Source of the DNA: CAMEON01 sp963643175
Lineage (GTDB): Bacteria; Bacillota; Clostridia; Oscillospirales; CAG-272
Length of the DNA: 64,000 nucleotides
Direction: 5' to 3'
NCBI GenBank assembly: GCA_963643175.1
Contig: CAVIJF010000003.1
Coordinates: 47,289 to 111,288 of the forward strand
Below are positions 34,084 to 41,814 of this stretch, piece after piece; the stretch's first letter is position 1; each line of letters opens with the position of its first letter. A program made the translations under genes and the position numbers. The notes under the pieces are model-generated. The model did no database searches, was not told where the DNA came from, and worked only from the letters and a program-made list of their open reading frames with translations.

Positions 34084-34287
34084 TCAGCGATTCTCCAAAA
34101 GCCCCTGCTCCGCCAGCCGGACAAGCCCCCGATAGGCGTCTGCTACCGCGTCGGCGTCGTACTTTGCCAGCGAATAGCGCAGAGCGGTCGGAAGAGCCGC
34201 GGGCAGAGGCAGCGAAAGGGCAGGGAGCATCTTTTTTTGTAGCGCGGTCAGAGCCGTGGCAGGTTCGGTCTGTTTCAGATACAGCAT
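34084..34287 (-). CDS. Small hypothetical protein with strong ribosome site
   Basis: A 67-residue frame starts at 34287 behind GGAGGTGTCACC, one of the best ribosome sites in the window. The protein is Ala/Leu-rich with a predicted helical C-terminal half (YDADAVADAYRGLVRLAEQGLL). I do not recognise it with confidence. Its position below yajC is where many Clostridia carry the SCIFF peptide and its radical-SAM maturase, and the helix resembles the N-terminal region of such maturases only weakly. No radical-SAM CxxxCxxC motif follows, so at most it is a remnant. Confidence 0.5.
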   Translation of the reverse strand: MLYLKQTEPATALTALQKKMLPALSLPLPAALPTALRYSLAKYDADAVADAYRGLVRLAEQGLLENR

Positions 34288-34475
34288 GGTGACACCTCCA
34301 TAAATTCAGCGTCTCCGCCCGATGACAGCCCCAAGACAGGGCGGGCAGACGGGCGGAACGGGCAGCGGCACGCCGGCTTTGCGCATGGGCGGCACAGAAC
34401 GATGCGGAACCGGTGACGGAACGGTCTCTCCGGGCGGATGAAAAGCGGTTCATGCAGAATCCTCCGTAGCAGCAT
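34275..34475 (-). CDS. Small Cys/Arg-rich ORF coupled to the next small gene (doubtful)
   Basis: A 66-residue frame runs from ATG 34475 and ends by overlapping the start of the 67-residue ORF by 13 nt. Its C-terminal 38 residues hold six cysteines (CRPCAKPACRCP ... SPCCI), but the composition is also what random GC-rich DNA would give, and it does not match the conserved SCIFF precursor. There is no good ribosome site at 34475. I keep it because of the overlap and the structured DNA around its start. Confidence 0.25.
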   Translation of the reverse strand: MLLRRILHEPLFIRPERPFRHRFRIVLCRPCAKPACRCPFRPSARPVLGLSSGGDAEFMEVSPCCI

Positions 34476-34551
34476 ATCCGGAAAACGCCGTCAGTCGGCG
34501 TTCCTTGGGATATCAGGATGGTACATCCTATGCCGGTACGGAGGATTGCAG
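34454..34551 (-). ncRNA. Candidate three-way-junction RNA structure below yajC
   Basis: An 11-bp closing stem (34458-34468 with 34537-34547) encloses a long arm (34474-34479 with 34508-34513, then AACGCCG/CGGCGTT around 34484-34502) and a short arm (AGGAT/ATCCT, 34515-34529). On the minus strand the closing stem hides GGAGG, followed 4 nt later by an ATG at 34453. The inner AACGCCG hairpin with TTTT could also terminate the yajC transcript. It resembles a regulatory RNA or a small inverted-repeat element; class unknown. Confidence 0.45.
34484..34505 (-). terminator. Possible yajC terminator
   Basis: On the minus strand AACGCCG (34502-34496) pairs with CGGCGTT (34490-34484) around a 5-nt loop, with four T overlapping the end of the 3' arm. 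It lies about 85 nt after the yajC stop and is also one arm of the larger structure. Confidence 0.5.
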
Positions 34552-34589
34552 AACTATGACAGGGTAACGGGAAACGGTACGTGCCGGAC

Positions 34590-34904
34590 TCAGTCCTGCG
34601 CGTCCTCCGCCTTGACATCCACGCGGCTGACAGCCGATTTGAGAATGCGGATGTGCGTGCGATCGTGCGACGTTTCCAGCACCAGCGTTTCGTCCTTGAT
34701 GCTGACGACCTTGCCGATAATCCCGCCTATGGTCGTGATTTCGTCACCGACCTGCAGGTTGTTGCGCATACTGTTGGCTTCCTTCTCCTGCTTCTTGCTG
34801 GGGCGGATCATGACAAAGTACATGACGGCGAACAGCACGACCAGCATGGCAATCGTGACCCACGAGCCGGCGCCCGCCGTGGTTGCCAGAAAATACATAT
34901 TCAT
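34590..34904 (-). CDS. yajC: Preprotein translocase subunit YajC
   Basis: YajC associates with SecDF in the Sec translocase. The 104-residue protein has one N-terminal membrane segment (about residues 13-33, SWVTIAMLVVLFAVMYFVMI), the basic RPSKKQEKE stretch, and the conserved NNLQVGDEITTIGGIIGKVVSIKDETLVLET core. AACGGAGG precedes the ATG. secD and secF are not in the window. It is divergent from tsaD. Confidence 0.95.
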   Translation of the reverse strand: MNMYFLATTAGAGSWVTIAMLVVLFAVMYFVMIRPSKKQEKEANSMRNNLQVGDEITTIGGIIGKVVSIKDETLVLETSHDRTHIRILKSAVSRVDVKAEDAQD

Positions 34905-34951
34905 GGTTTTTGAACCTCCGTTGTTTTCTGCTTTCCATGGAATTATTCCCT

Positions 34952-34980
34952 ATTATACTTTCCCACTGGCAGAATATCAA
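34952..34980 (-). promoter_or_regulatory. Sigma-A promoter for yajC
   Basis: On the minus strand TTGATA (34980-34975), a 17-nt spacer and TATAAT (34957-34952) give a near-consensus promoter about 48 nt before the yajC start. Confidence 0.8.
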
Positions 34981-35032
34981 GGTATGATTTGTAAATATTT
35001 CTGCGCGGGCGCACGTCGGCGCATGCAACAGG

Positions 35033-35061
35033 TTGACAAAGACAGAAAATTGGGATATAAT
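35033..35061 (+). promoter_or_regulatory. Consensus sigma-A promoter for tsaD
   Basis: TTGACA (35033-35038), a 17-nt spacer and TATAAT (35056-35061) are a perfect consensus match. The leader contains a 7-bp hairpin GCACCGG/CCGGTGC at 35090-35109, just before the start codon. Confidence 0.9.
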
Positions 35062-35121
35062 AAACACGGATATTTGTATATTAAGGAGTGCACCGGCGGG
35101 AACCGGTGCAGGGAAAACGGT

Positions 35122-36141
35122 ATGTACATACTCGGAATGGAAAGCTCATGTGATGAAACCTCGGCGGCAGTGGTGGAGATGGGCGGCGGCGTCCGCCGCA
35201 TATGCTCGGATATTGTGGTGTCCCAGATAGACGTGCACCGACTTTACGGCGGGGTCGTGCCGGAAATAGCCAGCCGCGCCCATATCGAAGCGGTCAGCCG
35301 CATAACGGACGAGGCGCTGCGCACGGCGGGGGTTGGGCTGTCCGACATCGGCGCCGTGGCGGTCACGACGCATCCGGGACTGATCGGCGCCCTGTTGGTG
35401 GGGGTCAACTTTGCCAAGTCGCTGGCGTTTGCCAACGGCATCCCGCTGATTTCCGTCAACCACATCCACGGGCACATTGCGGCGGCATACCTCACCGAGC
35501 CGACGCTGGAGCCGCCGTTTCTGGCGCTGGTCGTGTCCGGCGGACACACCTCGCTGTTCCATGTGCGGGACTACACCGACTTCCGGGAGATCGGCGCCAC
35601 GCGCGACGATGCGGCGGGGGAGGCGTTCGACAAAATCGGGCGCGTCATCGGGATGCCCTACCCCGGCGGTGCGGCGCTGGACAAGTTGGCATATGAGGGC
35701 GACCCGAAGGCATACACGCTGCCGTCGCCCGCCATTGCGGGGGATACGCTGGATTTCTCATTCTCCGGGCTGAAGACCGCCGCGCTGAATATCATCAACT
35801 CCGCGACCCAGAAGGGGGAGCCGCTGAACCGCGCCGATTTGGCAGCCTCCTACACCGACGCCGTGGTGCACGGCATTGTCAAAAAGACCGGCATGGCGCT
35901 TGCGCGCCTGTCCGGCGAGGTGGATACACTGGTCATGGCGGGCGGCGTGGCGGCAAATTCGCACCTGCGCACGGCGCTGGACGGGCTGTGCCGCCGCCGG
36001 GGCGTGCGCTTTGTCGTGCCGGAGCGGAACCTCTGCGGGGACAACGGTGCCATGATAGCCGCCGCAGGCTATTTCCGGTACCGGAAAGGCTGGTTTGCCG
36101 GAACCGATCTCAACGCCTCCGCATGTGACAGCGACGAGTGA
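35122..36141 (+). CDS. tsaD: tRNA threonylcarbamoyladenosine transferase TsaD
   Basis: TsaD (Gcp/YgjD) transfers threonylcarbamoyl to A37 of ANN-decoding tRNAs with TsaB and TsaE. The 339-residue protein begins at the family start MYILGMESSCDETSAAVVE and has the metal-binding HIHGHIAA and VSGGHTSLF, the DDAAGEAFDKIGR motif and AGGVAANSHLR. ATG 35122 has AGGGAA upstream, while a better AAGGAG (around 35082) lies before a short hairpin. A much longer open frame upstream is ignored. It precedes rex. Confidence 0.97.
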   Translation: MYILGMESSCDETSAAVVEMGGGVRRICSDIVVSQIDVHRLYGGVVPEIASRAHIEAVSRITDEALRTAGVGLSDIGAVAVTTHPGLIGALLVGVNFAKSLAFANGIPLISVNHIHGHIAAAYLTEPTLEPPFLALVVSGGHTSLFHVRDYTDFREIGATRDDAAGEAFDKIGRVIGMPYPGGAALDKLAYEGDPKAYTLPSPAIAGDTLDFSFSGLKTAALNIINSATQKGEPLNRADLAASYTDAVVHGIVKKTGMALARLSGEVDTLVMAGGVAANSHLRTALDGLCRRRGVRFVVPERNLCGDNGAMIAAAGYFRYRKGWFAGTDLNASACDSDE

Positions 36142-36184
36142 CACGCAGCCGGACACCCGAATACAAACGAAAGGAGCCGTATGA

Positions 36185-36919
36185 ATGGAACACAGTGAGG
36201 AGCAGGCGGAACGCCCCGTGACGGTGTCCTCCGCCGTGGTGCGGCGTCTGCCGCGCTATTACCGTTACCTGCGGGAGCTGATTGCGCAGGGGCGCACCCG
36301 CATTTCTTCCGGTGAGCTGTCCGCCCTGATGAACGTGACCGCCTCCCAGATACGGCAGGATCTGAACTGCTTCGGCGGCTTCGGACAGCAGGGCTACGGG
36401 TACAACGTCAGCTACCTGTTTGCCAAAATCAGCGAGATACTGGCGGTCGGGGAGGGCTTCAACGCCGTCATCATCGGTGCCGGGGATCTCGGGCGGGCGC
36501 TGGTGCACCTGTCCATGTTCGAGAAGCGCGGGGTGGACATCATCGCCATGTTCGATACCGGCGAGGGGCAGGCGGGCAACGTGTTCGCCGGTGTCCGCGT
36601 CCTGCCGTTGGAAGAGCTGGAAAATTTCTGCGCCGCACATCAGGTGGACATCGCGGTCATCACCTGTCCGAAGGAGCTGGTCAGACCGATTGCGGAGCGG
36701 CTGGCTGCCTGCCACGTCCGGGGACTGTGGAACTACATGGGCGTGGAACTGGGCTATGCGCCGGGCGGCATGGTGGTCGAGAATGTCCATTTGGGCGACT
36801 CTCTCATGATTCTCAATTACGAAATAGCCTCCCGGCTGGAGCGGCGCACGGCGCGGGAGCTGACCCCGGAGGGGGACGGCGCCGCCGATACGGCTGTGCC
36901 GCCGGACGGGCGTGCATGA
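36185..36919 (+). CDS. rex: Redox-sensing transcriptional repressor Rex
   Basis: Rex binds DNA when NADH is low and lets go when NADH/NAD+ rises, controlling fermentation and electron-transport genes. The 244-residue protein has an N-terminal winged helix (RRLPRYYRYLRELIAQG, ISSGELSALMNVTASQIRQDL), the NAD-binding GAGDLGRAL (about residue 98) and a C-terminal swapped helix, followed by an acidic extension of about 25 residues. AAAGGAG precedes the start. It stands a few genes before the Rnf operon, a plausible target. Confidence 0.97.
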   Translation: MEHSEEQAERPVTVSSAVVRRLPRYYRYLRELIAQGRTRISSGELSALMNVTASQIRQDLNCFGGFGQQGYGYNVSYLFAKISEILAVGEGFNAVIIGAGDLGRALVHLSMFEKRGVDIIAMFDTGEGQAGNVFAGVRVLPLEELENFCAAHQVDIAVITCPKELVRPIAERLAACHVRGLWNYMGVELGYAPGGMVVENVHLGDSLMILNYEIASRLERRTARELTPEGDGAADTAVPPDGRA

Positions 36920-36954
36920 CCGGAAAACCGAGAAACAGGAAGTAGAATAGGATA

Positions 36955-38139
36955 ATGTCTGTCAGAATCAATTATGAATACGATGCCGTGACCATTCCGG
37001 GAAAGGCGGTGCCGGCACTGGAGCGCGCGAGCGCCACGGATATCCGCCTGCTGATGGCACTGTGTACCCGCGCCGACCTGCGGAGTATGCCGGAGACCGA
37101 CCTTGCCGCTTTTGCCGCGGCAGTCGGCTGTACCGAGGCGCAGGTCGCCGCCTCGTTTGCCTTCTGGCGCGGGGTGGGTGTACTGGTCATGGACGGGAGC
37201 CACGAACGGGTGAGCGACCTTTTGCATGTGCACGCGGAGCCGGAGCGCGACCGGAAGGCGGACGCAGCCGCGGCGGTTCCGGAGACCCCGCCTGCCGGTG
37301 CCGCGACGGACGGCGGAGCCGCTTCCCCCGCCGCGCAGACGGCGGACGACCGTGCGAATCCGGCGGCGGATGCACGGAGCAGACGTCCGAAGCCGGAGCG
37401 GCATGACCAGCTGCCCAGCTACACGACCGAGCAGATCAGCACCCTGCTGGAGGAGCATCCAGACACGGCATCCTACATAGAAGAAAGTCAGAACGTCTGG
37501 GGCAAGATGTTCAATACGCATGAAATCAATATCCTGCTGGGGCTGGTGGACTATCTGGGGCTGGACTGGGACTATGTGCTCATCCTGCTCTCCTACTGCC
37601 GCCGCCTGTCCGAGCGGCGCGGCTCCACCAAATCCCTGCACTACGTGGAAACCGTTGCATTCGGCTTTTACGACGAGGGCATCTGCGACTCGGTGTCGCT
37701 GCAGGAAAAGCTCCGGCAGATGGAGCTGATGGCGGAGACCGAGGGACAGCTCCGCAGTCTGTTCGGCATGGGTACGCGCGCCCTCAGCACGACCGAAAAG
37801 CGTTACTTCTCGGCGTGGCTGTATGACTACGGGTACGGGATGGACATCATCCGCCGGGCATACGAAATCACGGTGGACGCTATCGGCGAGCCGAAAATCA
37901 AGTACACCAACAGCATTCTTTCCTCGTGGAACAGCAAGGGGCTGAGGACGCTGGATGCTGTCAATGCATTTGTGGAGGAAAGCAACCGCGAGCGCGGCAA
38001 GGGGAAGCCGGAGACTGCCCGGCAGGTGGGCAGCACCTTTGAAACCGACTCCTTCTTCGCCGCCGCACTGCGCCGCAACTTCGGCGACGAGGAAACCGCA
38101 CCGGGCAGGACACCGTCGTCCCCGGACGCGGATGCATAA
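36955..38139 (+). CDS. DnaD-domain replication initiation protein
   Basis: A 394-residue protein of the DnaD/DnaB primosome family that helps load the replicative helicase. The N-terminal part (1-95) is a small helical DNA-binding-like domain, a Pro/Ala-rich linker follows (about 95-150), then two DnaD C-terminal-type helical domains: NVWGKMFNTHEINILLGLVD around 180 and TEKRYFSAWLYDYGYGMDII around 280, the second ending in the YxxxIxxxW motif (YTNSILSSW). It is followed at 25 nt by the DnaC-type loader, a frequent Clostridia pair. Confidence 0.9.
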   Translation: MSVRINYEYDAVTIPGKAVPALERASATDIRLLMALCTRADLRSMPETDLAAFAAAVGCTEAQVAASFAFWRGVGVLVMDGSHERVSDLLHVHAEPERDRKADAAAAVPETPPAGAATDGGAASPAAQTADDRANPAADARSRRPKPERHDQLPSYTTEQISTLLEEHPDTASYIEESQNVWGKMFNTHEINILLGLVDYLGLDWDYVLILLSYCRRLSERRGSTKSLHYVETVAFGFYDEGICDSVSLQEKLRQMELMAETEGQLRSLFGMGTRALSTTEKRYFSAWLYDYGYGMDIIRRAYEITVDAIGEPKIKYTNSILSSWNSKGLRTLDAVNAFVEESNRERGKGKPETARQVGSTFETDSFFAAALRRNFGDEETAPGRTPSSPDADA

Positions 38140-38164
38140 CGCGGAACGGGAGGAGGACTGAACT

Positions 38165-39145
38165 GTGGGATATACCGGTCAGGAGAATTACCGCCGCATC
38201 CGGCAGGAGTATGAGAACAAGTACCTGCGTGCGCAGGAGGCGGCGGAAGCCCGCCTTGCCGAGGTGCACGGTGCGGTTCCCGGGCTTGCGGAGCTGGACA
38301 AGCGGCTGGGCGGACTGGGCATCGAGATACTGCGCATCGTGCATGAGGGCGGCGATGTGGAGGCGGGGATTGCCGCTCTGCGGGCGGAGAATCAGGCACT
38401 GCAGGCGCGGCGCCGGGAGATTCTGACGTCGCACGGCTTCCCGGCGGACTACACCGACGTGAAGTACGAGTGCCCGCTGTGCGGGGATACCGGCTTTGTG
38501 GACTGCAAAATGTGTTCCTGTATGCGTCGGCGGCTGGTCGAGGCGGGGTATGAGTCCTCCGGCGTGGGGGAGCTTCTGCGCACGCAGTCGTTTGATAACT
38601 TTTCGCTGAGCTACTACGCGGACGATCCGCGTGCCCTGACGCGGATGCGGCGCATTTACGACATCATGAAGGACTACGCCGAGCAGTTCAAGTCCGGGAT
38701 GGCAGGCAACCTTGCCTTGTTCGGCGGAACGGGACTGGGCAAGACGCACCTGTCCTCGGCGGTCGCGGGCGTTGTCATCGGGAAGGGGTACGACGTGCTG
38801 TATACCAGCGCCGTGGGGATGCTGGCGGATTTTGAGCGCCAGCGCTTCGGCAACGCCTCCGGCAGCGGCAACCAGACCGACACGCAGCGGTACTACGACT
38901 GCGACCTGCTCATCATCGACGATCTGGGCACCGAGGTCAGCAACCAGTTTACGGCATCGGTGCTGTACGATATTGTCAATACCCGTCTCAACCGGCGGTT
39001 AGCCACCGTTATCAGCACCAACCTGAATCAGGAGGAATTCCGGCAGCGGTACTGGGACCGCATCACCAGCCGGGTTCTCGGCGAGTACAGCCTGCTCCAG
39101 TTTGTGGGCAGGGACATCCGCGCACTGAAGCTGGGGGACCGCTGA
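38165..39145 (+). CDS. DnaC/DnaI-type helicase loader ATPase
   Basis: A 326-residue AAA+ ATPase of the DnaC/DnaI/IstB group that loads the replicative helicase. The N-terminus is helical; a Cys-rich element (CPLCGDTGFVDCKMCSC, about residue 103) resembles the zinc ribbon of DnaI. Walker A is GGTGLGKTHLSSAVA (about 187), Walker B LLIIDDLGTE, and sensor-like ATVISTNLNQEEF follows. The start is GTG 38165 behind GGGAGGAGG. Adjacent to the DnaD-like gene, so together they form a primosome module. Confidence 0.93.
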   Translation: MGYTGQENYRRIRQEYENKYLRAQEAAEARLAEVHGAVPGLAELDKRLGGLGIEILRIVHEGGDVEAGIAALRAENQALQARRREILTSHGFPADYTDVKYECPLCGDTGFVDCKMCSCMRRRLVEAGYESSGVGELLRTQSFDNFSLSYYADDPRALTRMRRIYDIMKDYAEQFKSGMAGNLALFGGTGLGKTHLSSAVAGVVIGKGYDVLYTSAVGMLADFERQRFGNASGSGNQTDTQRYYDCDLLIIDDLGTEVSNQFTASVLYDIVNTRLNRRLATVISTNLNQEEFRQRYWDRITSRVLGEYSLLQFVGRDIRALKLGDR

Positions 39146-39204
39146 TTCATGCGGCAGCACATCTCCGGCACATCTTTTCCCGCCTGCTGCCCGCCCGAAA
39201 GTGC

Positions 39205-39223
39205 GCTGTACCTCCGGTACAGC
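39205..39223 (+). other. Perfect 8-bp hairpin between the helicase loader and rnfC
   Basis: GCTGTACC-TCC-GGTACAGC forms a perfect stem without a clear T-run. Downstream, AATCTGTAC occurs twice with an 11-nt period (around 39250-39270). I see no convincing Rex operator or complete promoter in this 196-nt gap. Confidence 0.4.
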
Positions 39224-39341
39224 CGGTGCTTCTCACTGTTGCAGGCGAAAAATCTGTACCGAATCTGTACTGCTTTATTTTACTCAGCGTTTCCTTGGAA
39301 TAAAAGACACAGTTGTGAGAAAGGAATTGCGTACAGATGCT

Positions 39342-40778
39342 ATGAAAGCAAGGACATTCAGACACGGCATTCACCCGGCGGACGGGAAGTCGCTCTCGGC
39401 GTCCTCCCCCATCCGTCTGTTTGTGCCCACCGGGGCGGGGGAGGCTGTCTATCCGCTCTCCCAGCACATCGGCGCACCGGCGGTACCTGCGGTTTCGGTC
39501 GGGGATCGGGTACGCGCCGGGCAGAAGTTGGCGGAAGCGGGGGGATTTGTGTCCGCTCCGATTCACAGCGCCTTTTCCGGCACCGTGCGGGCGCTGGAGC
39601 CGCGGACGGCGGCGGGCGGCGGGACGGTGCCCTGTATCGTACTGGAGACGGACGCCGTAACCGAGTGGATTGACCCGCGCTTTGACCCGGCGGCGTCCGA
39701 CGTGTTCGGCGCTGCCTCCGTGGCGGCGTACATGACGGGCGGTGCACCCGAATGCCTGCGCCCGGAGGACATCCGTGCCGCCGTGCGGGAGGCGGGCGTG
39801 GTCGGTCTGGGCGGCGCCGGCTTCCCTACGGCGGTCAAGCTGACGCCGAAGAATCCGGACGCCATCGACTACCTGATTGTGAACGGCGCCGAATGCGAGC
39901 CGTACCTGACCTCGGACTACCGCCTGATGCTGGAGCGCGGGGAGGCACTGGTGGCGGGCTGCCGGCTGCTGCTCCGCCTGTTCCCGCGCGCCGTCTGCGT
40001 GCTGGCGGTCGAGGACAACAAACCGGACGCCATTGCGCATCTGACCGGACTGGTGCAGGCGTGCGGGGATACGCGCCTGTCGGTGTGTCCGCTGAAGGCA
40101 AAGTACCCGCAGGGCGGCGAGCGGATGCTCATCCGCGCGGTTACGGGACGGTACCTCCATTCCGCCCTGCTGCCTGCAGACCGGGGGTGCATCGTGATGA
40201 ATGTCGCCTCCGTTCTGGCGGCATATGGCGCGGTTTCGTGCGGGAAACCGCTGACGCACACTGTCATGACCGTGACGGGGGATGCCGTAAGGCAGCCCTG
40301 CAATCTGGAGGTGCCCGTCGGCGCGTCCTATGCCGCCGTGCTGGCGGAGGCGGGCGGGTTCTCTGCCGAACCGGAGAAGGTTATCTCCGGCGGTCCCATG
40401 ATGGGAACGGCGCTGTTCTCGCTGGATATTCCCGTGAACAAGACCGCCTCGTCCATCCTTGCCCTGCGGCATGACCCGGTGGCGCGGCACGATGCCTCTC
40501 CCTGCATCCACTGCGGGCACTGCCTGCGTGCCTGTCCCGAGGGACTGGTGCCGCAGCTGCTGTCTGCCGCCGCCGAGCAGGAGCAGTTCGACGTGTTTGA
40601 AAAGTACGGCGGGATGGAGTGTATAGAGTGCGGTTCCTGCGCCTTCGTGTGCCCTGCCGGGCGGCATCTCGTGCAGAGTATGCGCTATGGCAAACGGCAG
40701 ACCGGCGCCCTCATCCGGGCGCGGAAGGCGGCGGAAACGGCGAATCAGACTGCGCAGAAGGGAGGCTCCGGAGCATGA
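39342..40778 (+). CDS. rnfC: Rnf complex subunit C
   Basis: RnfC is the NADH-binding peripheral subunit of the ferredoxin:NAD+ oxidoreductase. The 478-residue protein has the FMN/NADH site (VGLGGAGFPTAVKL, NGAECEPYLTSDYRLML) and a C-terminal pair of [4Fe-4S] motifs: CIHCGHCLRACP (about residue 388) and CIECGSCAFVCP (about 427). ATG 39342 gives the conserved start KARTFRHGIHPADGK; AAAGGAA lies 15 nt upstream, a long spacing. First gene of rnfCDGEAB. Confidence 0.97.
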   Translation: MKARTFRHGIHPADGKSLSASSPIRLFVPTGAGEAVYPLSQHIGAPAVPAVSVGDRVRAGQKLAEAGGFVSAPIHSAFSGTVRALEPRTAAGGGTVPCIVLETDAVTEWIDPRFDPAASDVFGAASVAAYMTGGAPECLRPEDIRAAVREAGVVGLGGAGFPTAVKLTPKNPDAIDYLIVNGAECEPYLTSDYRLMLERGEALVAGCRLLLRLFPRAVCVLAVEDNKPDAIAHLTGLVQACGDTRLSVCPLKAKYPQGGERMLIRAVTGRYLHSALLPADRGCIVMNVASVLAAYGAVSCGKPLTHTVMTVTGDAVRQPCNLEVPVGASYAAVLAEAGGFSAEPEKVISGGPMMGTALFSLDIPVNKTASSILALRHDPVARHDASPCIHCGHCLRACPEGLVPQLLSAAAEQEQFDVFEKYGGMECIECGSCAFVCPAGRHLVQSMRYGKRQTGALIRARKAAETANQTAQKGGSGA

Positions 40779-41809
40779 GTACCGAAACGAATACCCGGAA
40801 TGCATCAGCCCCGGAATCCGTACCGGGTGTGCTGACGCCGCGCATCCACGTGTCGGTATCCCCGCACGTCCGCTCCGGTGCCTCTACGGCAGGCATCATG
40901 CGGGATGTCGCGCTGGCGCTGCTGCCCGCGTGCGCCATGGGCGTCTATGCCTTCGGCTGGCGGGCATTGGCGGTGATTGCCGTCTGCATCGCTTCCTGCG
41001 TGCTGACCGAATTGGTGTACGAGAAGCTGATGAAACTGCCGGTAACGGTCGGCGACCTGTCCGCCGTTGTCACCGGTGTGATCCTCGCCGTCAATATGCC
41101 TGCCGGAATCCCGCTGTGGATGCCTGCACTGGGCGGCGTGTTTGCTATCCTGATTGTCAAGCAGCTGTTCGGCGGATTGGGGCACAACATCATGAATCCC
41201 GCGCTGGCGGCGCGCTGTTTCCTGCTGATTTCCTTTGCCGCCGCCATGACCTCTTTTCCGGAAACCTGCCGGGTTCTGTTCGGCACGGCGGCGCAGTCCG
41301 GCTCCACGCCGCTGGCGGCTGTCCGGGCGGGCGGGAGCATCGACTGGTTCGACATGATTTTCAATACGCATACCGGCTGTATCGGCGAGGCGTCCGCGGT
41401 CGCGGTTCTGCTGGGCGCCGTGTACCTGCTGGCACGCCGGGTCATCAGCATCCGCATTCCCGGCGTCTACATCCTGTCCACGGTGGGCTTTATCTGCCTG
41501 CTCCACCTCATCCGGGGCACGACGGATACCCTGACCGTCAACTATCTGGTGGCACAGGTCTGCGGAGGCGGGCTTCTGCTGGGCGCCTTTTACATGGCGA
41601 ACGACTATGTGACCTGCCCCATCACGCCGCTGGGACAGCTGATTTACGCGCTCCTGCTGGGACTTCTGACTGCCCTGTTCCGCGTTCTCGGATCCTCGGC
41701 GGAGGGCGTGTCCTTTGCCATTGTCATCGGAAATCTGGCTGTCCCGCTGATTGAGCGGGTTACGGTGCCGCGTCCCTTCGGGGTGCCGCGCCGCGGGAAG
41801 GGAGCGTGA
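40775..41809 (+). CDS. rnfD: Rnf complex subunit D
   Basis: RnfD is a membrane subunit carrying covalent FMN. The 344-residue protein has about nine membrane segments and the flavinylation region GSTPLAAV (around residue 176, Thr the likely FMN site). A 30-residue polar N-terminus precedes RIHVSVSPHVRSG. The ATG overlaps rnfC by ATGA, with GGGAGG upstream, so they are translationally coupled. ApbE encoded downstream should attach the FMN. Confidence 0.97.
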   Translation: MSTETNTRNASAPESVPGVLTPRIHVSVSPHVRSGASTAGIMRDVALALLPACAMGVYAFGWRALAVIAVCIASCVLTELVYEKLMKLPVTVGDLSAVVTGVILAVNMPAGIPLWMPALGGVFAILIVKQLFGGLGHNIMNPALAARCFLLISFAAAMTSFPETCRVLFGTAAQSGSTPLAAVRAGGSIDWFDMIFNTHTGCIGEASAVAVLLGAVYLLARRVISIRIPGVYILSTVGFICLLHLIRGTTDTLTVNYLVAQVCGGGLLLGAFYMANDYVTCPITPLGQLIYALLLGLLTALFRVLGSSAEGVSFAIVIGNLAVPLIERVTVPRPFGVPRRGKGA

Positions 41810-41814
41810 CCGGT

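Noticed and set aside
33758..34453. Minus-strand frame starting at ATG 34453, behind the structured element with GGAGG
   Set aside because: It overlaps the promoter and start of the YerC-like gene and the 67-residue ORF, and has no recognisable domain. The ATG is noted only as part of the possible RNA switch.
39205..39340. Possible Rex operator or promoter upstream of rnfC
   Set aside because: No sequence close to TTGTTAANNNNTTAACAA or its usual variants is present, and no complete -35/-10 pair stands out.
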